Made by a program: the position numbers and the translations under genes. From an uncultured Prevotella sp. (GTDB taxonomy: Bacteria > Bacteroidota > Bacteroidia > Bacteroidales > Bacteroidaceae): DNA of 64,000 bases. Shown one piece after another: positions 52,115 to 60,600 of this stretch. The notes under the pieces were generated by a model that saw only the letters and a program-made list of their open reading frames with translations, was not told where the DNA came from and made no database searches. The DNA lies in NCBI GenBank assembly GCA_900540375.1, contig UQFS01000017.1, forward strand, positions 1 to 64,000. Direction: 5' to 3'. Each line of letters opens with the position of its first letter. Within the stretch, counting starts at the first letter, position 1.

Positions 52115-52294
52115 GGAAGCACAGCTTTAGCTTACAAGGAATTGGTTGAAAATAATGCCACATCATATACTTTAAGTTGATTTGTGCGTGCGGTTTTTGT
52201 ACCAGTTCGGCGAATATCTTTCACACAGCGACACGGGGAGGCACACCTAAATTTTTTATGTGTAGGGGCGAGGGTTCTCCCGAGAGATTTGTTG

Positions 52295-52378
52295 TCGGGA
52301 GGTCCGCTGCCCTCAGCGGACGAAGCAATTTGAATGCACTCTGCATTATTGTCCGCTGGGGGGCAGCGGACCTCCCGG
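52295..52378. repeat. Large imperfect inverted repeat (REP/MITE-like)
   Basis: The left arm 52295-52321 (GGGAGGTCCGCTGCCC core) pairs with the right arm 52351-52378 (GGGCAGCGGACCTCCC core) with only a few differences. In between, AATGCA and TGCATT can extend a small second stem. There is no T tract for termination. It looks like a mobile or dispersed intergenic palindrome. Confidence 0.7.
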
Positions 52379-52664
52379 AAACTGACTCCCAATTGACCAA
52401 ATCCTAAAAAGCGATGTAGTAGATCCATGTCATTGTTTAGAAAACTGACAAAAAACGGGCAAAATACAGGCGATTTTCTGCACGAAGGTGTACTTTGCTC
52501 TCAATTTTGCGAATTTTGGGTGCTTTTTTATAAATAGCTAATTATTAGGATGTTATGAGTGTACTGGCATTTTGCGAGCATGAAAAACGTTGATGTTGGT
52601 CGTCAAAGTGCCGTTTTCTTGCAAAATTCTCTAGAGAATTTCTCATCATTACGGTGGTTTGTAT

Positions 52665-52709
52665 GCATCATCTAAGCGTGATGCTCCGGTCAACACGCTT
52701 AGATGATGC
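52665..52709. repeat. Perfect 16-bp inverted repeat
   Basis: GCATCATCTAAGCGTG (52665-52680) and CACGCTTAGATGATGC (52694-52709) are perfect reverse complements around a 13-nt loop. The nearest plus-strand T run (52721-52726) starts 11 nt later, so it is a poor terminator; it may be a protein-binding or mobile-repeat site. Confidence 0.65.
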
Positions 52710-52852
52710 TATGATCTCGCCTTTTTCTCAGGTACAAAGTGCCTTTCTGATGACCAAACGCCGGTTTTCTGACTTTTTCATTCTCTAGATTGCAAGTTCC
52801 CGCGGAGGCACTTTTGTCGGAATAATTCTGAGTTGTGGTTATCTTGCTCAGA

Positions 52853-53779
52853 CTATATGCCCTGCTCGCCTGACATACTTGGATTTTTCTGAGCGACTGT
52901 TTGCCGGTATTTCTTTGGCGATACACCGACGATCTTGGTAAACAGTCGCGAGAAATAATAGCAGTCGTCGATGCCTACCATCGTGCATATCTGGTTGATC
53001 TTGAGATCAGTGGTCTCCAAGAGCTGGCAGGCCCGGTTCACCTTGAGCCGGTTGAAATAGTTGAGCGGCGACTGTCCGATGCTTTTATGGAAGATAAGAG
53101 AGAACTGCGAGACCGAGTATCCGATGTAGTCGCACAGTTGTTGGAGTGTCAGCTGCTTCTCGATGTTCTCCTTCATATACCTTACCGCCATGGTGACGAT
53201 GTCCGTGGTGTCGATGCGTTCTTGCTGAGGGTTGTAGTGCCTGAACTGTTTCAGATAGCAGAGCGAGGCCAGGAAGGCGTAGAGCAGTGAAGAGGCATAT
53301 CGCAGATTTTCGAGGCTGTAGTTGTCGCTGATCGTCAGGAAAATATCTTCAAAGATGTCGTTTCGCAGGTTGATACGGGAGTTCGTGCCCGGCGCAATCT
53401 CTTTAGGTTCCAGCTGTCCCTCGCCGAAGCAGTGTGCCATCTGACCGGTGAAATGCATCCAATAGATTGTCCATGGATCTTGGTTGTTCGACGCATAGAC
53501 GTGCGGCATACTCCGCGGGATGATGACAAGCTGATTGCTGCGGATGACGTGTCGCTTTCCCGCTACTTCGTACCATCCACTGCCTTTCATGCAGTAGATG
53601 AGAATATATTGTGCCACACCCTCAGGCCGCTCACGATAGTGGTACATGGCGTGGGGGTAATAGCCGATGTCGGTGATGTAGAGCTGACGGAGGAACTCGT
53701 CGTTTTCGCAAATATGTCTGATCATGTTTGGTAAGACGATGGAGCGCTCACCGGAAAAACCGTTTTTGATTCTTAGCAT
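52853..53779 (-). CDS. AraC-family transcriptional regulator
   Basis: A 308-residue regulator. An N-terminal cupin-like sensing domain (ITDIGYYPHAMYHYRERPEGVAQYILIYCMKGSGWY) is followed by a C-terminal AraC double helix-turn-helix (about 205-300, LTLQQLCDYIGYSVSQFSLIF and FSRLFTKIVGVSPKKYR). I start at ATG 53779 (MLRIKNGFSGERSIVLP), which matches the family N-terminus; longer starts at 53845 or 53905 would precede the -7 box at 53804-53811. Divergent from the transporter gene, which it likely controls together with the downstream glycosidases. Confidence 0.88.
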   Translation of the reverse strand: MLRIKNGFSGERSIVLPNMIRHICENDEFLRQLYITDIGYYPHAMYHYRERPEGVAQYILIYCMKGSGWYEVAGKRHVIRSNQLVIIPRSMPHVYASNNQDPWTIYWMHFTGQMAHCFGEGQLEPKEIAPGTNSRINLRNDIFEDIFLTISDNYSLENLRYASSLLYAFLASLCYLKQFRHYNPQQERIDTTDIVTMAVRYMKENIEKQLTLQQLCDYIGYSVSQFSLIFHKSIGQSPLNYFNRLKVNRACQLLETTDLKINQICTMVGIDDCYYFSRLFTKIVGVSPKKYRQTVAQKNPSMSGEQGI

Positions 53780-53803
53780 GTAGGTTCGCAAATTAGTCGG
53801 TTG

Positions 53804-53811
53804 CAAAGATA
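53804..53811 (-). promoter_or_regulatory. -7 box (TATCTTTG) for AraC gene
   Basis: Reads TATCTTTG on the minus strand, 25 nt before the ATG at 53779. It supports the short start. Confidence 0.5.
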
Positions 53812-53888
53812 AGGAAACTTTGTCACTTATCGTAATATTATCCATCTTTTCCTTGTTATAATCTATTTCCAACTTGAAATCTTTACAG

Positions 53889-53896
53889 TAACTTTG
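53889..53896 (+). promoter_or_regulatory. -7 box (TAACTTTG) for sugar transporter operon
   Basis: TAACTTTG lies 48 nt before the transporter ATG at 53945. The apparent upstream TTG start at 53894 falls inside this box. The 53812-53888 stretch between the divergent -7 boxes is the likely regulator-binding region. Confidence 0.6.
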
Positions 53897-53944
53897 CACT
53901 ATCAATCAAAATATCAAATCGAATTCTATCTAAACAGTCCATTT

Positions 53945-55228
53945 ATGAGTAAGAATGCATATACATACTTTATATGTATGGTAGGAGCCTTCGGCGGTCT
54001 GCTCTTCGGTTATGACTGGGTAGTCATCGGAGGAGCGAAGCCTTTCTATGAGGCTTATTTCGGAATTGGCTCATCACCGGGCCATCAAGGCCTTGCCATG
54101 ACCGTGGCTTTGATCGGTTGCATGTTCGGAGCGCTGACCGTAGGATGGCTGGCCGACCGGATGGGTCGAAAGAAGCTGCTGACCCTATCCTCCATTGTTT
54201 TTCTGCTGTCGGCTTTGGCCACGGGTGCGGTACTTAGTTTCAATACCTTTCTCATCGCCCGCTTCTTTGGAGGTGTCGGCATCGGCCTGGCCTCGGGACT
54301 CTCTCCCATGTATATCGCAGAAGTCGCTCCGGCTTCTATCCGTGGCCGCATGGTATCGCTCAACCAGATGATGATCGTCATCGGTATCCTTGCCGCCCAG
54401 ATTGTCAACTGGCTCATTGCCCAGCCTATGCCGGCGGGGATGACCGAGGCCGCTATCGCCCAATCTTGGAATGGACAGATGGCTTGGCGCTGGATGTTTT
54501 GGGTGCCGATGCTCCCTTCCGCCATCTTCTTTGTTCTCAGCCTGTTCATTCCCGAGAGTCCGAGATGGTTGCAGATGCGTGGACATAAAGGCGACGCCAC
54601 GGCTACACAGGACAGAGGCAGTCTTTCGGCCTTGTTTTCCCGGCGCTACGCTGCCGTCCTGCTTCTTGGCATCTTCATCGCTGTCTTCCAACAGTGGTGT
54701 GGCACGAATGTCATCTTCAACTATGCCCAGGAGATCTTCCAGCAGGCTGGCTATGAGATTGGCGACGTGCTCTTTAACATCGTGGTCACCGGCATCGCCA
54801 ACCTTGTGTTCACCTTCGTCGCCCTTCACACCGTCGACAAGTTGGGCCGTAAGCCCCTCATGCTGCTTGGAGCCGGCGGACTGTGTCTGATCTATGCCAT
54901 TCTCGGCACCTGCTACTATCTGCAAGTCACCGGCGTGGGCATGATCGTGCTGGTGGTGCTGGCCATTGGCTGTTATGCCATGACCCTTGGCCCCTGCACC
55001 TGGGTGCTGATCTCAGAGATCTTCCCCGACAAGGTTCGGTCAGTGGGCGTGTCGACGTGTACCTTTGCCTTGTGGATCGGCTCCTCCACGCTCACCTACA
55101 CCTTCCCCTTCCTCAACCGCTCGTTGGGCAGTTACGGTACGTTTTGGATCTATGCCGCCGTCTGTGCCGTTGGCTTCATCGTCTTCGCCACCAAGCTGAT
55201 GGAGACAAAAGGCACGTCGCTAAAGTAA
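53945..55228 (+). CDS. MFS sugar/proton symporter
   Basis: A 427-residue sugar porter with 12 membrane segments. Family signatures: GGLLFGYDWVVIGGA in the first helix, GWLADRMGRKK between helices 2 and 3, and PESPRWLQMRG after helix 6. Later come QQWCGTNVIFNYAQEIFQ in helix 7 and DKLGRKP between helices 8 and 9. It resembles XylE/GalP-type transporters and should import a monosaccharide, probably galactose or arabinose released by the neighbouring glycosidases. First gene of a five-gene + strand series. Confidence 0.9.
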   Translation: MSKNAYTYFICMVGAFGGLLFGYDWVVIGGAKPFYEAYFGIGSSPGHQGLAMTVALIGCMFGALTVGWLADRMGRKKLLTLSSIVFLLSALATGAVLSFNTFLIARFFGGVGIGLASGLSPMYIAEVAPASIRGRMVSLNQMMIVIGILAAQIVNWLIAQPMPAGMTEAAIAQSWNGQMAWRWMFWVPMLPSAIFFVLSLFIPESPRWLQMRGHKGDATATQDRGSLSALFSRRYAAVLLLGIFIAVFQQWCGTNVIFNYAQEIFQQAGYEIGDVLFNIVVTGIANLVFTFVALHTVDKLGRKPLMLLGAGGLCLIYAILGTCYYLQVTGVGMIVLVVLAIGCYAMTLGPCTWVLISEIFPDKVRSVGVSTCTFALWIGSSTLTYTFPFLNRSLGSYGTFWIYAAVCAVGFIVFATKLMETKGTSLK

Positions 55229-55271
55229 TATTCATTATTTAAAATTTATACACTATCCATTATACATAACT

Positions 55272-58200
55272 ATGGTAAAAGCATGGAAAGAGGACGTCGT
55301 CATCCCTACTTATGAGATCGGGCAACCCGACAAGAACCCTATGTATCTTGAGAAACGAGTCTACCAAGGCTCCAGTGGCGTGGTATATCCATATCCCGTC
55401 ATCGAGAAGATCAGTGATCAGCCTGTAGCTCACACCTGGCACGCCATATATATCGAGAACGAATACATCAAAGTGATGGTGCTGCCGGAACTCGGTGGCC
55501 GCATACAGATGGCCTACGACAAGGTGAAGGGTCGTCACTTCGTCTACTACAATCATGTCATCAAGCCTGCTCTCGTGGGATTGACGGGCCCCTGGATCAG
55601 TGGCGGCATCGAGTTTAACTGGCCTCAGCACCACCGCCCGTCCACCTTTCTGCCCGTGGACGCTACGATCGAAGAGAACGCCGACGGCTCCGTGAGCGTG
55701 TGGGTCAACGAATATGAGCGTATGTTCCATCAGAAAGGAGCCGCAGGCTTTACGCTTCGTCCCGGTAAGGCTTACCTTGAAATTAGAGGCCACCTCTATA
55801 ATGGCACACCGCTGCCGCAGACCTTCCTGTGGTGGGCCAACCCTGCCGTGGCTGTCAACGACTATTATCAGAGCGTCTTCCCGCAGGACATCAACGCCGT
55901 CTTCGACCACGGCAAGCGTGCCGTCAGCTCGTTCCCGATCGCTACAGGCACCTATTACAAGATGGACTACTCCGCAGGTGTGGACATCTCCAACTATAAG
56001 AACATCAAGGTGCCGACATCCTATATGGGTATCAACTCGAAATACAACTTTGAAGGCGGCTATGAGAATGACTCTCATGGCGGTATGCTCCACGTGGCCA
56101 GCCACCATGTCTCGCCGGGTAAGAAGCAGTGGACATGGGGCAATGGTGACTTCGGACGTGCCTGGGACCGCAATCTCACCGACCACGACGGTCCGTATAT
56201 CGAGCTCATGGCAGGTGTGTTCACAGAGAACCAGCCCGACTTCACGTGGCTCATGCCTTACGAGGAGAAGCGCTTCACACAATATTTCATGCCCTATCAG
56301 GAGGTAGGTATCGTGAAGAATGCCTCTAAGGATCTTGTCTTCAACATCGACAAGAACGAGGATGGCACCATTTGGTTCAAACTTTATGCGACCGGCAAAC
56401 AGCACGTGCATGTCGTTCTGAAGAATGACGACGGTACGATATATTATAATAAGGAGGTGGACCTGAGCCCTGAGCAAATGCTCGTAGAGCAGCGCATAGA
56501 CGTCAATGACTCGCCATTAAGTACATTGTCATTCTATGCCAACGATCTGCAATGGCATGCCGAGCCCGACGAGATCCGTCCTATCCCCGACGCCGCCGAG
56601 GCTGCGCTGTCGCCCCAGGACACCAAGGCCAACGACCAGCTCTATCTCACCGGCTTGCATCTGGAGCAGTATCGTCATGCCACATGGAATCCTACTGACT
56701 ATTACGAGGAAGCCCTGCGCCGAGACCCTAACGACTATCGCGGCCTCAATCAGATGGGCTTGTGGTATCTGCGACGGGGTCGCTTCGACAAGGCAGAGCC
56801 TTATCTGCGCCATGCCCAGAAAGTTCTCTATAAGCGCAATCCCAATCCTTACGACGGTGAGCCGCTCTACAATCTGGCTTTGACGCTACGCTGTCAGGGC
56901 AGGCGGCACGAGGCTTACGAGTGGTTTTGGAAAGCAGCGTGGAGCTACGCCTGGCGGAGCGCTGCCCTCTATCAGGCTGCCTGCATCTCTGCAAAGGAAG
57001 GCCGGCTCAACGATGCCTTGGATGAAATCGACAGCAGTCTGGCTTGCAACAGCCGCAACCATAAGGCACTGGCATTGAGAGCCACGGTGCTTCGCTTGGC
57101 CGGACGCAAGGACGAAGCGCTGAGCGTCTGCCAGGAGAGCAAGCAAATAGACCTCTTCAACTACGGCTGCCGTTATGAAGAATATTTGCTCACCGGCGAC
57201 AAGGACGTGCTCGACGAACTCATCGCGCTGATGCACGGACAGCCCAACAACTACGACGAACTCGGACTGGACTATTGGCGTTGCGGACAGGACGAGGTGG
57301 CCGCTGCCATCTGGCAACTTGCCGTTGACAATGGTGCCACAACGGCTATGACCTATTACTATATGGGGCTCGCCGGAAAGAAGGAAGGCTTTGACTTCGG
57401 TGCCCAGGCTTGCAGCGACTACTGCTTCCCCAACCGCCTTGAGGCAATCCTCGCCCTGCAGGCTGCCATCGACTATAATGCCGGGGACGCTAAGGCGCAC
57501 TACTATCTCGGCACGCTCTACTATGGTGCACGTCAGTACGATGTTGCCCGTCTCCACTGGAACCGTTCTGCAGAGCTCGACCCGACATTCCCCACTGTGT
57601 GGCGCAACCTCGCTTTGGAAGAGTTCAACAAGGAGAACAATCCTGAGCAGGCCGTGGCCGATATGGAGAAGGCTTTCAGCCTCAATACCCGCGACAGCAG
57701 AATACTCATGGAGCTCGACCAGCTCTATAAGCGACTCGGCTACGACCATGACATGTGGTTGAAACATCTTGAGCAATACCCCGAGCTCATTGCCCAGCGC
57801 GACGACCTGCTGTTGGAGGAGATCACCTTGCTCAATCTCACCGGCCACTATGAGCAGGCCAAGGAGAAACTCGATGCCCATCAGTTCCATCCTTGGGAAG
57901 GCGGTGAGGGCAAGGTCAGCGGACAATATCAGCTCTCACGTGTGGAGCTTGCCAGACAGGCCTTGGACCGTAAAGACTTTGATGCGGCCATTCAGCTCCT
58001 CAATGAGTGCCTCGTCTATCCGCCTCATCTCGGTGAGGACAAGCTCTACGGCGCCCAGGAGAACGACTTCTACTATCTCCTTGGTTGTGCTTACGACGCC
58101 AAGGGAGAGAACGCAAAAGCTGTGGACTGCTGGGAGAAAGCCACACTTGGACCCACAGAGCCGGCGGCAGCCATGTACTACAACGATGCCAAGCCCGACA

Positions 58201-58532
58201 AGATATTCTACCAGGGCATGGCCCTGCTGAAGCTCGGCAGGACCGACGAGGCGCACGGACGCTTCTACAGGCTCGTCAACTATGGCAAGAACCACCTCTT
58301 CGACAACGTCGTCATGGACTACTTCGCCGTCTCGCTGCCCGACCTACAGATATGGGAAGGCAACCTTAACCTCGCCAACCGCGTGCACTGCAACTATATG
58401 CTGGCACTCGGATACTACGGGCTGCACGACGAGACACACAGCATGAAACACCTTGTCTTGGCTACTCAGTTGGATCCCAATCACTTGGGAATCTATCAGT
58501 TCAGAACTTTTATCAATCCATCTGTGATATAA
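55272..58532 (+). CDS. DUF5107-TPR protein of galactoside cluster
   Basis: A 1086-residue protein without signal peptide. The N-terminal part (about 1-420) is the DUF5107 beta-rich domain resembling galactose-mutarotase-like sandwiches (VMVLPELGGRIQMAYDKVKG, GGIEFNWPQHHRP, WWANPAVAV). The rest is made of TPR-like repeats (for example NQMGLWYLRRGRFDKAEPYLRHAQ and YYLGTLYYGARQYDVARLHW). Its role is not established; it may be a cytoplasmic glycoside-processing enzyme with a protein-binding half. It lies 43 nt after the transporter and 1 nt before the GH35 gene. Confidence 0.8.
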   Translation: MVKAWKEDVVIPTYEIGQPDKNPMYLEKRVYQGSSGVVYPYPVIEKISDQPVAHTWHAIYIENEYIKVMVLPELGGRIQMAYDKVKGRHFVYYNHVIKPALVGLTGPWISGGIEFNWPQHHRPSTFLPVDATIEENADGSVSVWVNEYERMFHQKGAAGFTLRPGKAYLEIRGHLYNGTPLPQTFLWWANPAVAVNDYYQSVFPQDINAVFDHGKRAVSSFPIATGTYYKMDYSAGVDISNYKNIKVPTSYMGINSKYNFEGGYENDSHGGMLHVASHHVSPGKKQWTWGNGDFGRAWDRNLTDHDGPYIELMAGVFTENQPDFTWLMPYEEKRFTQYFMPYQEVGIVKNASKDLVFNIDKNEDGTIWFKLYATGKQHVHVVLKNDDGTIYYNKEVDLSPEQMLVEQRIDVNDSPLSTLSFYANDLQWHAEPDEIRPIPDAAEAALSPQDTKANDQLYLTGLHLEQYRHATWNPTDYYEEALRRDPNDYRGLNQMGLWYLRRGRFDKAEPYLRHAQKVLYKRNPNPYDGEPLYNLALTLRCQGRRHEAYEWFWKAAWSYAWRSAALYQAACISAKEGRLNDALDEIDSSLACNSRNHKALALRATVLRLAGRKDEALSVCQESKQIDLFNYGCRYEEYLLTGDKDVLDELIALMHGQPNNYDELGLDYWRCGQDEVAAAIWQLAVDNGATTAMTYYYMGLAGKKEGFDFGAQACSDYCFPNRLEAILALQAAIDYNAGDAKAHYYLGTLYYGARQYDVARLHWNRSAELDPTFPTVWRNLALEEFNKENNPEQAVADMEKAFSLNTRDSRILMELDQLYKRLGYDHDMWLKHLEQYPELIAQRDDLLLEEITLLNLTGHYEQAKEKLDAHQFHPWEGGEGKVSGQYQLSRVELARQALDRKDFDAAIQLLNECLVYPPHLGEDKLYGAQENDFYYLLGCAYDAKGENAKAVDCWEKATLGPTEPAAAMYYNDAKPDKIFYQGMALLKLGRTDEAHGRFYRLVNYGKNHLFDNVVMDYFAVSLPDLQIWEGNLNLANRVHCNYMLALGYYGLHDETHSMKHLVLATQLDPNHLGIYQFRTFINPSVI

Positions 58533-58533
58533 A

Positions 58534-60600
58534 ATGAACAATATGCAATCTGTTATGAAATGTCTTTTGAAATCTTTCGTATTATTGGCCCTCTTGCTGA
58601 CCTTGCATCCACAAGCGTGGGCACAGCCGAAGATTACCTGGGACTCCAAGAGTCTCCTGGTCGACGGGCGACGTGTGGTGCCGGTCATGGGAGAGATACA
58701 CTATTCGCGTCTTCCGGAAGACGAGTGGGAGAGTGCTGTTAAGAATATGAAGGCTGGTGGCGTGACGATGATTGCCACCTATGTCTTCTGGAACCATGTG
58801 GAGGAACAGGAAGGCCAGTGGGACTGGAGCGGACGGCGCAACCTCCGCCACTTCCTGGAAATCTGCAAGCAAGAGCAGATGCCGGTCGTCCTTCGTCTGG
58901 GTCCTTTCTGCCACGGCGAGGTGCGCAATGGCGGCATCCCCGACTGGTTCTTCACCAAAGGCATCAAGAGTCGCAGTGAGGATCCTCGCTTCTTAGCCCT
59001 TGTCGAGAAGCTCTACCGGCAAATCTTCACCCAGGTGCAAGGCTTGCAATGGAAAGACGGCGGCCCGGTCATCGCCTGTCAGTTCGACAACGAATACCAC
59101 GGGAAGGGCTCGTACCTCATGGCACTGAAGCAGGTGGCACAGCGCATCGGCTTCGACCTGCCCTTCTACACACGCACCGGCTGGCCCAACCTCGCCACAC
59201 CCGTGCCCTACGGCGAGATACTGCCCCTCTATGGCGACTATGCCGACGGCTTTTGGGAGCGAAGCATAGCACCGACCGCCGGTAACTACTATAAAGCATT
59301 CTTCTTCCAGCCTAATCGTGTCAATGACAATATAGCTACCGAACAGATCAAGTATGACAGTGTGTCTTCCTCCTCTGCTGGAAAGGGCCGGGGCGGTGCT
59401 TCTTATCCTTATTTCACTTGTGAGCTTGGTGGCGGCATGATGACCTCGTATCACCGTCGCGTCTACATGTATCCCAACGATGCCTATGCCATGGCCGTGG
59501 TGAAGCTTGGCAGTGGCAGCAACCTGTTGGGCTATTATATGTATCATGGTGGTACCAACCCCGAGGGCAAGTGCGCTTATCTCAATGAGACGCAGCGCAC
59601 GATGGCTACCAACTACAATGACTTGCCGGTGAAGACCTATGATTTTCAGGCTCCTCTTGGCGAGTTTGGGCAGGCGAACTCTGTCTTCTTCCGCCTGCGT
59701 CCCCTTCACCGTTTCATGCACGACTTCCAAGAGACGCTGGCACCGATGGAGGCACACTTCCCCAACACGGCGCAGGCACGCAAGGGCGACGATTCTTATC
59801 TGCGGTGGAGCTATCGCAGCGACGGACATTCAGCGTTTGTCTTCTTCAACAACTATGAGCGCCTGCAGCATCTCACGGCAAAGAAAGGCGTGCAGTTCCA
59901 TGTCGGTGACGTAACATTCCCCTCGCGCCCGATGGTCATTCCCGCTGACGCTATCGGCATCTTCCCCGTTGGTGTGGCGGGCATCCGCCATGCCACGGCA
60001 CAGGTCGTTGGCAAGGAAGGCAGCAAAGTCTATCTCATGCAGGTGAAAGGTGTTCCTGTGGAGATCGCTTTTGAGGATGGGAAGGTTATCAGAAACGCTA
60101 AGCCGCGCGGAACGGGCAAGCCCATCTATAAGCACTATTACCTGCTGACCACCGAAGAGGCAGAGCAGATGGGCAAGACCGTGAAGCCTTTCTCGCATAC
60201 GGTGATGGAGAAGGTGCCTTTTGAAAGAAAGCGTGAGGCTGGACCGCTGCGAACGATTACCATCGGAGTGAACAAGGTTGCTGAGGAACCGACAGACGCT
60301 GACTTCAACCAAGCAGCAGTCTACACGATCAGTCTGCCCGACAGCCTTTCTCCTGATGCGCTCCTCGACATCAACTACCACGGCGACTGCGCACGACTCT
60401 ATGCCAATGGCAAGCTGATTGACGACAACTTCTACAACGGCCGGCACTTCCAGTATGGTTTGTGGCGACTGCCTAAGAACACCCAAAAGCTTGAGCTTCG
60501 CATTCTGCCCATGCAGAAAGATGAGCCCGTATACTTCCCTCAAGAAGCTGACACCGCACCGGGCGAAGGCATTAACAGCATAAAGATCCTCAGCCGATGA
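58534..60600 (+). CDS. Exported GH35 beta-galactosidase
   Basis: A 688-residue secreted enzyme. A signal peptide (1-30, ending AWA) is followed by the GH35 barrel: VVPVMGEIHYSRLP near 48-61, YVFWNHVEEQEGQWDWSG, and acid/base E187 in ACQFDNEYHG. Nucleophile E297 lies in YFTCELGGG. C-terminal beta domains follow. It removes terminal beta-galactose from plant or host glycans in the periplasm or at the surface. Its stop overlaps the next start (ATGA, 60597-60600). Confidence 0.92.
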   Translation: MNNMQSVMKCLLKSFVLLALLLTLHPQAWAQPKITWDSKSLLVDGRRVVPVMGEIHYSRLPEDEWESAVKNMKAGGVTMIATYVFWNHVEEQEGQWDWSGRRNLRHFLEICKQEQMPVVLRLGPFCHGEVRNGGIPDWFFTKGIKSRSEDPRFLALVEKLYRQIFTQVQGLQWKDGGPVIACQFDNEYHGKGSYLMALKQVAQRIGFDLPFYTRTGWPNLATPVPYGEILPLYGDYADGFWERSIAPTAGNYYKAFFFQPNRVNDNIATEQIKYDSVSSSSAGKGRGGASYPYFTCELGGGMMTSYHRRVYMYPNDAYAMAVVKLGSGSNLLGYYMYHGGTNPEGKCAYLNETQRTMATNYNDLPVKTYDFQAPLGEFGQANSVFFRLRPLHRFMHDFQETLAPMEAHFPNTAQARKGDDSYLRWSYRSDGHSAFVFFNNYERLQHLTAKKGVQFHVGDVTFPSRPMVIPADAIGIFPVGVAGIRHATAQVVGKEGSKVYLMQVKGVPVEIAFEDGKVIRNAKPRGTGKPIYKHYYLLTTEEAEQMGKTVKPFSHTVMEKVPFERKREAGPLRTITIGVNKVAEEPTDADFNQAAVYTISLPDSLSPDALLDINYHGDCARLYANGKLIDDNFYNGRHFQYGLWRLPKNTQKLELRILPMQKDEPVYFPQEADTAPGEGINSIKILSR

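Larger units (their letters stand above)
52115..52852. other. 738-bp gene-free region rich in inverted repeats
   Basis: No reading frame here looks coding. The gap holds a large hairpin element (52295-52378), a perfect palindrome AAATTCTCTAGAGAATTT (about 52624-52641) and a perfect 16-bp inverted repeat (52665-52709). It lies between the GH27 gene and the end of the AraC gene, so it is also a transcription junction. I found no transposase remnant. Confidence 0.6.

Noticed and set aside
53780..53905. Longer N-terminus for the AraC regulator (starts at 53845 or 53905)
   Set aside because: A -7 box at 53804-53811 would lie inside the coding region, and the family N-terminus matches the ATG at 53779.
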